In this document: positions 42,996-55,828 of the stretch, piece after piece
How positions within the stretch are numbered: the stretch's first letter is position 1
Layout: every line of letters begins with the position of its first letter
Assembly: GCF_001638985.1 (NCBI RefSeq)
Contig: NW_017265135.1
Span: 1,851,223 to 1,915,222 of the forward strand
Source: Phycomyces blakesleeanus NRRL 1555(-)
Lineage: Eukaryota; Mucoromycota; Mucoromycetes; Mucorales; Phycomycetaceae
DNA: 64,000 nt
Direction: 5' to 3'
Notes under the pieces: model-generated
The model's database searches: none
What the model was told of the DNA's origin: nothing
Seen by the model: only the letters and a program-made list of their open reading frames with translations
Position numbers and translations under genes: made by a program

Positions 42996-45629
42996 TTAAT
43001 CGTTGTTTCTATGCGAGTCCTCGTACTCTAGAGATTCTTTAATGTAGAAGCACATGTACCTGATAAAATGCAATGCGTCTGTGACTGTTGTTCATACAAG
43101 AAATACACAAAAATAGAAAAACTTACGCTTTGCTGTCCAGAACATCTTTTTGGTAGGCCAAGGTTACACTATGGTCGTCGAATTTGAACCACTGTAAAAC
43201 AAATGGATGTCAAAAATACCCATAGCAAAAAAAAAGCATGTGTAATTTCGTTACCTCACCACGGTGCTTGGCAAACATTGTGTAATGGCCTGTGTCTAAT
43301 TTTCCTTGGTGATTTACCACTGCGAACAAGGTATACATGTTGGCAGTGTTTATGCTGCATATCGGTCCGTTAAATATTGGTGTGTACAATGTCTAGACAT
43401 GTCTTAGTCTAAAAAAAAGACCTCACCTGCTTTGGTCTTTCTTTCCATCGGTTGTATAAGGAGTCATGTCTAGCTCCACCGGAAACCTAACCTTTGTCTC
43501 TATCTTTGTGGCTGCACCACCATGCTCAAAACGCTTTTTTTTTCTCTACCGATAAGACGCACGTCCTTTATGATAGTCCAATGATTCTACCTTTAACTGG
43601 AAACTCAATACGGGTGGCATCCTCTTTACCGATAACTGTTTTGTTGCTTCCTATGATCGGTTAAGGCTCATAATCCATATGAAATCAAATCAAATCAAAT
43701 CAAATAAAAGCAAAGCAAAGCAAAGCAAAGCAAAAACAAATACACACCTGGAAAGTATTGCCACATTTACTGCAGCTGTATTCATTGTTACCTAGTTTTT
43801 CTGGCTGAGTGTACCTATCTAAACAATCCATCAAGGTGTTACCCTGTCTAGACCGCGGCATGTAATCCGACAAGGAGTTCATGCTATCAGAAGACGCAGA
43901 CAATTTTCGTCCATTGCGATCAACACCGCCCGATCGTTGGTGATTCAAGGCACCATTTGGTCCGTGCGACTTTTTCTTTCTTTCTACCGGTCGAAGCCCT
44001 AGACTTATATCAAGCATGGGGTCATACGTTGTCGTAACATTGCCACATCCAAGACATGTTACATTGGATTGTAAAACGCCAGCAAATGTTTTGTGGATAA
44101 TACAATTACAACTAACCATGGTGTTTCCTACATATATAGATTACAGACAAAAGATCCATCTATGTATCAGTAGATCCTTTTCCTTAAAGCAGACGCACAG
44201 ACATTATTACCTTCACATCCTGCGTGAATATTGTTCAGCGCACTGATAAAAAACTCATGAGCGTCTTGCTGTGCATAGCCCGCTAGCTCCTTTAGACTCA
44301 TCCACATGGACATCAGGAAACTGCAGGGTCCATAAGGCCCTTTTTCAGATGAATAAATCTAAATAAAACAAGATCCAAATACTGTCAGATTTTCCCCAAA
44401 CTATTACTAAAAATATTCATTTTATATATAAAACAAAACAAAATAAATAATTACTTGCCTGTTTAAAGAGGTTGTTCATCTCACAGCACATGCAATACTT
44501 ATTGTCACAATATTTAGGATTGTGGCGATCACTGAGAAAATAAGCTTTGAGAAGTGGGTTGTGGACAAGACTTTGGAGAATGACATTCATAAAACAAGTA
44601 TTTCCCATGTTGCACAGTCCACGGATCCCCTGACAAGATATAAGCAATGATTTCTGAACAAGCTCTGATGCTTCCTGCTCAGTTGGTTCCCAGCTAGTAT
44701 ACATCACCCGGCTTCGTTTTCTCCGAGATTCTACCAAATCCAGACAGATTTTTTTTTTTCAATTGGATTTATGCTATGTAGATCACATATTGACTGATAA
44801 TCAATACTTACTAGATTCGTATCTAATCATCTCTTGTCTCACTATCACATCTTCCAATTCAAGATCATACACATAGTCGGCACACCCATAACAATAAAGA
44901 GTTCGATGGGTAAAATCCATGGCTATATAAATAAGATAAAATAGATAAATATATATATATAAAGCAGCTATAATTACCAATTCAATTCAATTCAATTCAA
45001 TCTCTATTGATTTCTTTCTTTTTTGGATTTGAGAAAAACACATACTCCTTCCAACTTACCTAACATGTGTTTCTTTTCTTTCAAATGATCCAACATGTGC
45101 CCTTTGCGCCAACAACCCATATAAACACAATGGAGACAAACGTGTAGACGTGACATTGGATCCTGACAAGTAGTACACTGAGGAAACGGCAACTGTATAT
45201 GTAAAAAAAAAAATTGAAAATTTAGAGGCAAAATATACAAATCAATTTTTTTTTTACCTCTGGTCCACTTTTTCGTTTCTTGGTGTCATCTTTAGTATTT
45301 TTTCGGCTTTTTTGCCAGGAAAGAGAGTAGCGAACCAAAGTGCGATAGCTATCAAAAACATCCCAGTACTCGTTTGTATTTGAAGAGTCTTGGAGTTCCT
45401 GTTTCCGACGTTGTTTGAGTTTTGCCAGGTGAGAGCACCCTGCGGTTTGAAGAGGTAGGTGTTGGCTTGAGCCATAAAACTCGGGAGGGTTATCGGGTGA
45501 GTGAATGACATTATAGATTGTGTTTTGATTCAAGCCCGGATCAGGTAGATGGGATCTTGTCTGTGAGGATAGAGGAGATAATGACGAATCGGTTGCTTCC
45601 GATGGTTGATGATGAGAGTTGGACCCCAT
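42996..45629 (-). CDS. UBP8: SAGA deubiquitinase Ubp8/USP22
   Basis: Ubiquitin-specific protease of the SAGA coactivator, removing ubiquitin from histone H2B. The start at 45629 reads [20 protein letters not shown]; a ZnF-UBP domain follows with [49 protein letters not shown] and [18 protein letters not shown]. The USP core begins [20 protein letters not shown] with the catalytic Cys, then [17 protein letters not shown], the zinc ribbon [17 protein letters not shown] and CSKCGNTFQ, and near the C-terminus [20 protein letters not shown] with the catalytic His. The final exon is [20 protein letters not shown]. An insert of basic and Ser-rich residues ([10 protein letters not shown] to [10 protein letters not shown]) interrupts the core. 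At least ten exons; all active-site elements present. Confidence 0.92.
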
Positions 45630-48600
45630 CGTAAAATACTCTCTTCTTCTTCTTCTTTTTCTTTTTGGTTGTTGTTCTCTCTTTCGTTTGGTCTGTTTTG
45701 TTTTGTTTTGTTGTTTTTTGTTGTTTTTTGTTGTTGTGCTTTTGTGTGTACAAAAGACGGAGACAAGGTGCTGTGGTCTTTTTTAAGAGTGGTTCGACTG
45801 CTTTTTTGTTATTTGTATTTCCTGATCTTCAAGGATCGTAAAAGAAGGTGACTAGACAAAAAGTGAATGTACGTTGGGTGGTTCAAATAACAGCTATAGT
45901 GATCCCAGTTTCTTCAGGTTCACTAAAAAAAAAGCCGCTGTGTAAGACGATGGTGACTCGTCTGTCAGGCTGAGCCAATGAAATGGCAGCAAACTCGTCA
46001 ATGCGTCCTTTGCATTCTCTTGGTGTATTGGAAAGGTTTTGGATTGCTTCTCTCTTTAATTACACCTATTCTATTTACACACACACACATATATATATAG
46101 CGAGTATATAAGATGGGTTTAGCCTACAGATTTTTAATTTCTCTTCTTCTTTAAAACATTCAAGTATATATTAGCCCTGTTGTGTAATGCACCTTTTGCT
46201 TGAATTAAAATTAAGCAAAGTGTAATTGACAAGGAGACTCTAGGTAATACTTGCAGCACACCATATGCTTTGTTTTTGACTCGTGATTGATACACTTGGA
46301 TGTAAATATAGATGTAACCCGCACCTTTGATGACGATGTGTTATAGACAACTATGTAAATAAAAGCAAATGCTTGTGATAGGTCTTTGTATAATAGCCAT
46401 TGAATTCAAAGACAACATGATAAGAGCCAGATCTAGTCTTTGGTATCTTTGATCAAAACAATGTTTCATACAAGTGACTCACATGGTTAACGCAATGATT
46501 TAAAAGGACTAAAGAGTGCTTAGATAGCCTACGAATTTCTACAAGGATCTAGAATACGAATTAAATAAAGTAGCACCAGATTAGTTTTCCTTCCTTATTT
46601 TATTGATTCCAAACACTTCATATCCTATACAAGAATGACCGACTTTTTCAATAGATCAAGAAGAGGGTTTTACCAGACCAATCTTGGGTTTGGATTTTGC
46701 CTAGTGTTTATACAAAAATGCTGGTGTTGGATTAGTGCTATGATCATTATTGTTATCTTTTACTTGTTTATTATAAATAGAAAGATAGCTATTTCAACAA
46801 CTGTCAAACAAGCATTATTCTAAAGAGTGGACATAATAGCCTTCAGTCTAATATTTCTGCCAATCAAGAGCGAATGTGTATTAAACCATGAGCACTCGAG
46901 CTTTTTAGGTAATGTTGAACCAACGGACCTTGATGTCCTTGTACTTCAAAACAAATAAAAAACTTAACTTGAGGCACATGCCTTGGATTTTTGCTGAGGT
47001 TTCTTTTTCTTTGTTTGCAATATCTAGGTCCTTTTATTCTAGCTGTACTATACGTGGTATTTAATGACGGCAGATACATACACAAGATCTTGAACGTTTA
47101 CCAACTATTGCTCGTCTTGATAAATATTAATTGATCTACACCTTTTTCACCCTTGTCTTATGTAAGTATGTGTATATGATAAATTTCTGTCGTTAGTTCA
47201 AGTATATATATATATATATATTATTAAAGAAATCTTACTATATTCAAACATAAGCTTGATTTGATTCCATCTTCTTGTTGATTCATTAAGGGAAAAAAAA
47301 GTTTGCATTCATTTTACCATGTATTTTTTTTTATTTATTTAGATTAGCACTGATTGTTATTTATATATATTTGAATCAATCCTGCGATTAAAATATTATA
47401 AAGTAGTTTTTATTATGTAAACATCAATAGACTTTAAGTAAAAGTATCAAATTAGAATATTCACTGATGGTTTTTTTTAAACAAGGTGACGAAAGAGAAA
47501 GAAGAAGAAGAAGAAAGAAGAAGAAAATATACTGCTTATGCATAAGAGAGTTGAGAGATGTATCCTTTATCATAGTGGTGTATTAGTTAATTGTTTATTT
47601 CTTCTGGTGGGATATTCAAGACAACCATCTTCGCCTGGCGTCAAACATAAAATGAATTTGGCAGACTTATTTTGTATATATGTATATATAAGATAATAAT
47701 ACTAATAGTCAAGATATATATATATATATATATATATAAAGGAATTTCTTATGTCTCCATGAAGGAGGTGTTAAGGTACACGTCTGCAATACCCAAACAA
47801 GGTATAGTTCAGATTGATTTGATGTTGTACCCCGTGCCGGCAAAGGTGATTAACGGCCTGTGCCGTCTATTTTGTCATTGATTCGGACAGCCAAGATGAC
47901 ACACAGGGCTTTAATAAGAATATAAATCAAGATTGGGGGTTTTGCAACTGTCGATCTGACCCGAATTAATATCCAAAAAGATCATTCGAGACCAGGAACC
48001 AAGCTTATGGCAGGCATGTTCTGATAGGAGAAAGGGAGAGAGTGTGGTGACGCCAGAATATTTCAAGTGCAACCAAATATAGGATCCCCGCTCAAAGAGG
48101 TTCATAAACCAAAAAAAAAAGATATATATAAAGATACATATGGCAAATAAAGACAAGTGTGTAAAATAGAGTTTTGTTTCGTCAAGCAGAAGCTTTAGAT
48201 TTCAATAGAAATACAGAGTGAATTAACTAATCAAGATAAAGTATTATTTAGATTGAATTGAATTGAATTGAATTGAATTGGGTTGAATTGAATTGGGTTG
48301 GATTGAATTGGGTTGTATAACGGCTCAGGTCAGTGGGATCGACCTCTTAAAAGAGAAAAAGAGAGTCCTGTATTTCCAAGACCAAAGCAATCCAAAGGTC
48401 ACGCTTGGATTATAATACATGGGTATTGTACACATCATAAGCTTCAACCCTTTATTTTTTCATATATTTTTTCTTTCTCTCTCTCTCTTTTTTTTTCCTT
48501 TCCTCCGTGCTCAACTTACTGCTTTTCCTCTCTTTCATCTATATCTTGTACTACTGTGTATCTAAAATACTTGTCCTACCAATACACACAGGCTTCCCCT

Positions 48601-48874
48601 TCACAAGTCATTTTGTGAAACTTGAGAAGAAGAAGAAGAAGAATAAGAAAAAACGTTTTAGTTTTTTAAATATACTTCTTGAACAAACAAATAAGCAAGC
48701 AAACATAATAATAATAAAGAAATAAAGAATAAGAATAAGAAGAAAAGCAAAAACAAAGCAAAAAGCAAAGACGTTGTCTTACATTCATATTCATATTCAC
48801 CTTCACATTCACTTTCACCCTCTTCTTTCTTGATTTATTCAATACCAATATTTTACACATCTCAAAGAAGCACG
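45630..48874. other. Long intergenic region upstream of the SWIB gene
   Basis: 3.2 kb without a supported gene. ORFs of about 62-80 codons (for example 46635-46823 plus) are hydrophobic and AT-driven. It includes CA/TA dinucleotides (46078-46100), (TA)n at 47207-47221 and 47695-47738, and a (GAATT)n tract at 48252-48312. The long promoter-proximal space could be regulatory for the SWIB gene. Confidence 0.5.
48252..48312. repeat. (GAATT)n pentamer repeat with GGGTT variants
   Basis: A tandem of GAATT units, with later units changed to GGGTT/GGATT, ending in GGGTTG near 48312. Confidence 0.85.
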
Positions 48875-50700
48875 ATGAATTCTGTGGTGTCTGATGTACC
48901 CTTGAGCGGTAAGCCTGTTGATCTATTCAAAAGCTTAACATAGTATCCAAAATAAATATATACGCAAGCACATACATACATACATAAATACATAAATAAC
49001 TTTATATACATCACCAAAACACAAACAAACTCTTACACTAATCAAGTTCCGATAAAAGATCTACAAACACGTACTGTACCAAGCCATAGTTCGTTTGAAT
49101 ATAATGGCGAAATTTGGTGCGTGAAAGGTGTAGGCTATTACCTACCAGAATGCCAGAGAAGCCGATCGAACATGTCTGCAACAGCCTACGAGTCTACTAT
49201 ACCCACCCACTATGCCCAAACTCATGCCCAGACTCATGCCCAGACTCCTTCAACCGCGGTCACTTGTGGAGAAGCCGTCGGTCCTGGGTTCCTAGACGAA
49301 TCTCTTAATCTCAACCCTTACCAGCAGTTTGAGAAATTTAGTTTTGACGATCTAGTGGTATCCAATTCATTGGAGCAACAGATGCGAACTATTGAACATA
49401 CAAATACAAACATAAACATAAACCTAAGCACAAATACACAGCCACAACCACAACCACAACCACAACCACAACCACAACCACAATCACAATCACAACCACA
49501 ACCACAACTACAATCGCAACTACAATCACAGCCGCAGTCTCAGTCGCAATTCATGGATCAAATGTTCTCCCATCCAGAAAACGTACCAACCCACCATATG
49601 TCGAAATGCAGCTACCAGATCCCCCAATTCACCGACCCTGTATTTGACGATAATCAGCCTCAAAATGCATCTCTTGTCTACTCAGCCGATTCAATAGGTG
49701 CGCACACACCAGAAAGTCATGTATTTCAACGTCGGGTGGAATACACTTCACCGCATTGCACAGTTGAATCCCAAACGATGGTTGACTATCCGTTTTATAA
49801 TCCTTGTGCAGCTATACAAGATTACCCTGTGACTCAGCCCTTTTCAGCCTTGACAAGCTTAGACATGGGTCGGTCGCCTTCAGTTACCGGACACATGTAC
49901 AGTCCGTACATGATGCAGAACAGTCCACACACAGCGCACAGCCCATCACCCTACCCAACACCCCGTTCTCCGTCGCACGTCATCGATACTTCCCACGATC
50001 CCCCACGCACAAAGAGAGCTTATAAAAGAAAGACCGAGGATGGCACTACAAGTGTTGATCCTAAAGTAAAGCCAAAGAAGCCTCGAGTCAAGCGAAAGCC
50101 AAAGCCAAAGGATCCTGAAGACGCAAATGCGCCTCCCAAACCAAAGCGAAAAACAGGACTCAATAAACCATTGATTCCAAGCCCGGCCCTGTCGGCTGTG
50201 CTTGGTGGTGACACCGAGGTAAGACAAATAATAATGCAAAGCAATGTTGTTGTTTGTTGTTGCTGTTGTTGCTGTTGTTGCAACACGTATTGCTTCTTTA
50301 CATTTCTGTTTTTTTTCTTGTATTGAGTTTTATGTTTGTCTGTATATATAATGTGTAGCTTTCCAGACCAGAAATTGTAAAGAAACTGTGGTTCTATATA
50401 AAGAGTAACGAGTTACAAGACCCTGTGGATCGTAGATTTATTCTATGCGATCATAAGTTGAGGTCTTTGTTTGGACAAGATAGAATAAACAGCTTCCGGA
50501 TGAACAGAGACCTGTCAGCACATTTGACAAACACGACAATAGATACGCACAGCCAATTTGATTTCAAGTCTAAAGATGAATTTTGCTTAGGAGTACTTTT
50601 TGACCAAAAAAATGATTTAGTCCCTGTGGTGTGTGTTTCACCTACCGGAACTGCAGATACGCCAGACGTGATGACACCAATGGAAGGTTATCATGTTTAA
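48875..50700 (+). CDS. SWIB-domain protein with Gln/Pro-rich repeat
   Basis: Probable chromatin-associated protein. Three exons, 48875-48908, 49047-50218 and 50359-50700, join in frame to 515 residues. The N-terminal half is disordered and carries an AQTHAQTHAQT repeat and a long Gln-Pro run from CAACCA units (49440-49520). Next come PYPTPRSPSHVID and a basic block TKRAYKRKTEDGT with PKKPRVKRKPKPKDPED, likely nuclear targeting and DNA contact. The C-terminus has a SWIB/MDM2 fold: NKPLIPSPALSAVLGG, LSRPEIVKKLWFYIKSNELQ, RRFILCDHKLRSLFG and FRMNRDLSAHL, as in Tri1/UAF30 and SWI/SNF subunits. Function beyond this is not shown. The 5' leader intron is short. Confidence 0.85.
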
Positions 50701-52232
50701 ATAAGGCCTTGACACATCTTTATCTTACCCGCATTAGATGTGCTAAAAGGCAGTACTTTTCTGCTCCCCGTTTCTTTTCTTCTTTTTTCTTTTACTTTCT
50801 TTCTATTATATATATATATATATCTCACTATTATTACCATTTCTATTAACATTACCATTATCATTACCATTGCCATTACTATTACTATTATTATTACTAC
50901 TACTACTACCACCACTACTATCACTATTATTCTTATTTTCTATTTTAGTTTTATTTTTACATTCAGTATACAGAATTTGCACTTTTACACACTCACACAA
51001 TTACACATACATATTTAAAAAAGACTAATATTGTATTGTCTTTTTCACCATTTTTTTTTATATCTCTTGCTCTCAAGTTCTTGATACCTTCCACATCTTC
51101 TCCCCCCCTTTTTTTATGTAAATAAATAAACGCCAAAGCATAAACTATTCTTTTAAAAATAAAGCAAAGTAAAGGCGTAACTTGGATCATTTTTATTTTT
51201 ATTGTTTGTTTTTAATATTTATCATTTGTTTCTGGTTTTGACAGGTATGCATTCTTAATAGTAGAAATAGAAATAATAAAGATAAATATAAATATAAATA
51301 TAATATTAAGATCATAGTATGTCTTTCTTATGTGGGTCTCCGCGAACAGAAACATGCATGCAAAAGGGCATGTTTGATTGGAGAAAGGAATAGTATAATA
51401 ATAACAATAAAAAGGGCAAATTATCTGTTTTGAACAAAAAAAAAAAAAGCATAACAGTAATCTCAAATATCACGGACATATGCAACGCTATTTAATACTA
51501 ATAAATAAATATAAATTATTAATCCGAAGGCTTGGCAATGCACAATGAACGTTTATCGATTGAACATCACTTAATATATGTTTCGATTCTCATGACAAAA
51601 TAATACGAATACAATTAGCAGCACAAAAAGAAAAAGAAATACTTTGCTATGGTTACAAGGATATGTATATTGTACCTACAAAATGAATCATTATTTATGT
51701 ATTTTTTTTTGTATGCATTTTTGTGTTTATTTTTTGTACTGGTGTTTGTGTTTGTATTTATGCTTGTGCTTGTGCTTGTGTTTGTTGTAAGATATTCAAA
51801 TCTAGTTAACCCCCTCCCCCTCTATTCCATAGTAAAACGGAAGCAAAGCTGTATGTATATATATAAATATGAAGAAAGAGGGGAAATAAATAAATAAATA
51901 AATAAAATAAAATAAAATAAAAGCAAGTCGCAGGATAACAATATTAATACCAATAATCGAACTCAACATCAATCGTACCCTTAAACAGTATATCCAAGAC
52001 TGCTCTAAACATTCAACTTTATATTTCTTTTTTATTTACTATATATTGATATCTTACTCTTTCATTCTTTTGCTATCCTTTTCTCTTCAATTATTATTTT
52101 GTCTCTTATCTTCTTGCTACTCAATCTATACCTTCCCTCCCTCTTCTCATATAACCTGCTCACTTGCCTGTCTGATTGTCTGCTTTTACCGAGAATCAGT
52201 ATACAGAAATCCATAAGAATATTGATAAAGAC
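50701..52232. other. Intergenic region with simple repeats
   Basis: ATT/ACT triplet tract at 50825-50935 and CT-rich stretches. No gene is supported. The pyrimidine-rich run 52020-52190 likely forms the promoter/5' leader of the MFS gene. Confidence 0.55.
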
Positions 52233-55228
52233 ATGTCAGCTATGAATACTGATATATCTCACCAAACAAACAATCCTGACCATCAGAATCGTAATATACC
52301 AAAAGGATATTCGTCAGAGAGTAGAATTAATAAGTCTAATGTGTGGTTTGTGTGTGAAATATATAGCCGCGGCCCACACCGAGCCCCAGTCAGATGGATC
52401 CAATAGCGACACAGATAGCGTCCAGTCCTCAACAGATAACGCAACCGTATTTGGAAATGGAAAGAGTCTGCCCCTCGAACCTGAATATACACCATTGCCA
52501 AAAATGCAAATGCTTATTCTTACGATTATCCTAATCAGTGAACCAATGACTTCAGCCATATTGTTTCCTTTTATCTATTTCATGGTAACTAATTAACAAC
52601 ATCAACAACAGAAATATTAATATTAATATTAGTAACAATAATATAAATGAAACTTGTGTGTCACAAATATACAAAATGTCAACCCGTACTATTAATTCAG
52701 CTGGTTATTAAATTCTTGTAATTTTTATTTTTATTTTTATTTTTATTACTTAGATCAAAGACTTTCATTTGTCTGACGATGAAATGGTGATTGGAAGTTA
52801 TGCAGGGTGGATCAGTAAGTTGTATAATAATTTCCACTTCATTTTCTATACATAAATTATAGATAATTTTTTAAAGGAGTAAATATCATGTATAATAATC
52901 ATTATCATTCTAGCCTCAATCTTTTTCATTGGCCAGCTATTCAGTGCAATCCCCTGGGGAAGATGCTCTGATCAACATGGAAGAAGACCTGTATTACTTA
53001 CCGGGCTTATCGGAAACGCCGTGTCTACATTTGCATTTGGTCTGAGCAAAAATCTCTGGTGGGCTATTGCCTCTCGCGCTATCTGTGGTATAATGAATGG
53101 TAAGCTTTATCTATCTATCTATCTATCTATCTATATATGTGTACTTCGCAGATTGTTCATGCGTTTGTTTGGACAGGAAATACTGCTGTGGCCAGAAGCA
53201 TGTTGGCAGAAATCACAGACGAAACAAATCGACCTTTTGCCTTTTCAATCTTTGGTTTCTGCTGGGGCATTGGTTTAATTGGTGAGACATCAGTGCATTG
53301 TGTACCAAAAGCTTTGACTTGCATCGCTAACCTTCTCCTCACTCTTCATAATCATCGTCCTCCTCTTCCTACTCCTTTTTACGTGTATTAATTATTTTTT
53401 TTATAAAAAAATTTCTAGTTGGTAAGTAAATGTATTGATGTGCCCTTGATTTTTTCTTTTTCTTTGCTAAATAACGATATTAATTATTCAATTTTTCTTT
53501 TTGATCTTAATTTCCGTTCTTCTGTAAACAGGTCCAGCTCTTGGTAAAGTATATCTATTAAATCTACCAAAACATATTGAAAATACAAGCAGAACCTAAT
53601 CTATTGTTGGGATATTTCTTATATGTATTTCATGTGCTAATATTTGTATTTGTATTTGTATTTGTATATCTACACATGTATCTCAGGTGGTTTTCTTTGT
53701 AATCCAGTGGAGCAATTCCCGAGTTTATTTGGCGATTCCGAATTCTTCAAGTATTATCCTTATCTTTTACCTTGCATTGTTTCGGCATTGTTTACCTTGT
53801 CAGGATGGATTATTGGCTACTTTTACCTCAAGGAGTCAAACCCATCTGTTCTGGCTAGAAAATACAACGATCAAAAGCTTAAGGACGATCAAAAGACACC
53901 CAATGTTGCTGACGAGCAAACGAAATTGTTGGGAACATCCAAACAAACATTTTATGACGGCGGATCTCCAATCAAATCAAATTCTTTATCAATCGCATCA
54001 GAGGAAGAAATGGTCACAGCAAAGGCTCAGGGCAGTTCTCTCTCACGTATCACTCGACAGTCCTATGCTGCCATTGTTTGTTATACGTTAGTTCTCTTTA
54101 TTTTTTTATTGTAGTACTGTATTACTAACAGACACATTAGGCTATGGGGATTCCAATGTATGGCCTTTGAAGAGGTCATTCCTCTCTTTTATTCCACACC
54201 ACTGTCCGCAGGCGGCCTTGGCATGGATCCTCAAGAAATCGCAAAAATATTTGCAATCTGTGGTATCCAGCAGACATTTTCCCAGTTTATTGTCTACCCG
54301 ATGTTGAACAGGGCGTACTCGACCCTCACATGCGCTCGGTTGGCATTGATAGTATTCGTCCCAATCTATATGATCTTCCCTGAACTTTCACCCCTCAAAG
54401 TGTGGATGTTTAGCCACACGGAGAACGAGAATATGTGGCAATGGGCGTTTTATATATCATTTATGGTATTGTTGTTCATTCGATACACGGGGTCCACAAC
54501 GTCTCACGTTAGCTATATGGTTTTGGTGAGCTATTTTTCTTTCATTACTTTCATTTCTTTCATTTCTTTTATGCTGTGTGCGCGAGTGTTATCGGTACAC
54601 AGAATTGGAACGATCCACCCTTAATTCGTACAATTCTATTTCTCTCTCTTTCTCTTATTTACCTTGTGTACTTTTGTAATTTGTATATAGGTGAGCAACT
54701 CTGCAGATCCCGAAATCATCGGCACGGTCAATGGGTAAGTTTACTACTATTATTATTATTATTATTATATAATTGTAACGCGAATATATTTACCCATACC
54801 TATTCCTATTTCTGCCATTCAGCGTGTGTCAAACGGCTCTTTCCTTGGTACGAGCATTAGGTAAAGTACAAAAACACACACACACACACACGCACACGCA
54901 CACGCACACGCACATACAATTATGTATATATGTCTTTAATTAATATAGTAAAAGAAAAAGATCATGAATTACATACTATTGTGGATTAGGTTACTAACCA
55001 CTTTTATATTTATATATATATATATATTTTTAAATATTTTAAATAGCACCTGCTTTGGGTGGTACTCTTTGGGCCATATCACTACGTCCTACCAATGTGT
55101 TCCCATTTGACCAACATCTCGTTTATTATTTGCTTGCATTGGTATCATTGATTGGACTTTATCAGACGTACAATGTCGATAACTCTATATCGATTGGCGG
55201 CAAAAAGCCCTCTCTTCAGCACATCTAG
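52233..55228 (+). CDS. Major facilitator superfamily transporter (ZIF/TetA-like)
   Basis: Multi-exon MFS transporter with about 12 helices; substrate unknown. Start ATG 52233 (MSAMNTDISHQTNNPDHQN); an intron GTAATA...ATATAG joins to AAHTEPQSDGSNSDTDSVQ and then PLPKMQMLILTIILISEPM, the first helix. The MFS loop-2/3 signature is SAIPWGRCSDQHGRRPVLLT. Later segments: FGLSKNLWWAIASRAICGIM, NTAVARSMLAEITDETNRPF, PALGGFLCNPVEQFPSLFG, a long charged central loop after LSGWIIGYFYLKESNPSV, then FEEVIPLFYSTPLSAGGLGM, CGIQQTFSQFIVYPMLNRAY and VSNSADPEIIGTVNGVCQT, ending SLQHI. Some ten introns. The short first exon and its junction are the least certain. Similar fungal proteins are annotated as zinc-induced facilitator-like carriers. 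Confidence 0.82.
54870..54916. repeat. (CA)n/(CACACG)n microsatellite in an MFS intron
   Basis: A run of ACACAC changes to CACACG units and ends near CACATACAATT, within the intron before the exon encoding APALGGTLW. Confidence 0.85.
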
Positions 55229-55828
55229 TTTTTCTTTTTATTCTTCTTTTTATTTTTATATATATTTTAAATTCCCTTTCTGATCCTATACTCCATGGTG
55301 GCACTGTTATTTTCTATTTTCTTTTCTTGTGCGCTTAGCCTTTTTCTTTTTCTTTTTCTTTTTCTTTTGTGAGAGCTTTTTTCAGCAGTCAATTTCAAAT
55401 CCTTGTTAACTTTAATTGCTTGGTAAAATAAAATAAAGCGAACTGCTGGGGATGCTCTTACTATTTTATATATTCACACACGTACACAAAGTACAAAAAA
55501 TAAATAAACTGTGCACAAGAAATACACGCACAAAAATAGTGAGATAACAAGCTGTGAAGTTAGATGAGATAATTATACCAAAAATGTATAAAAAAAAAAG
55601 GTGATAGAAAAAGAGAAAGAATGAGAGAAAATAGATAGATGGACTGTCATACATATACACATATGAAAAGCTTTGATTTGATTTGATTTGGCTATATCAT
55701 GCCATGCCATGTCATGTCATGTCATGTCATGTTAGGTCAGGTCAGTTCGGGTCAGGTCTGGTTTTGCGTATTCTTGTTTTTTTTATATAATATATATATG
55801 TGTATATATAATAATAATAGTAATGTTT
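55229..55828. other. Convergent intergenic region MFS / PRP19
   Basis: Both flanking genes end here. It contains CTTTTT repeats (55339-55365), GATTT repeats (55672-55690) and a (CATGT)n/(CAGGT) pentamer tract (55699-55760). No gene seen. Confidence 0.6.

Noticed and set aside
47550..47580. Another U12-like donor (GTATCCTTT)
   Set aside because: Lies in gene-free DNA with no exon to attach; such 9-mers are expected by chance about once per strand in a window of this size and composition.
50740..51018. Ile/Thr repeat ORF
   Set aside because: Translation of an ATT/ACT microsatellite downstream of the SWIB gene stop codon.
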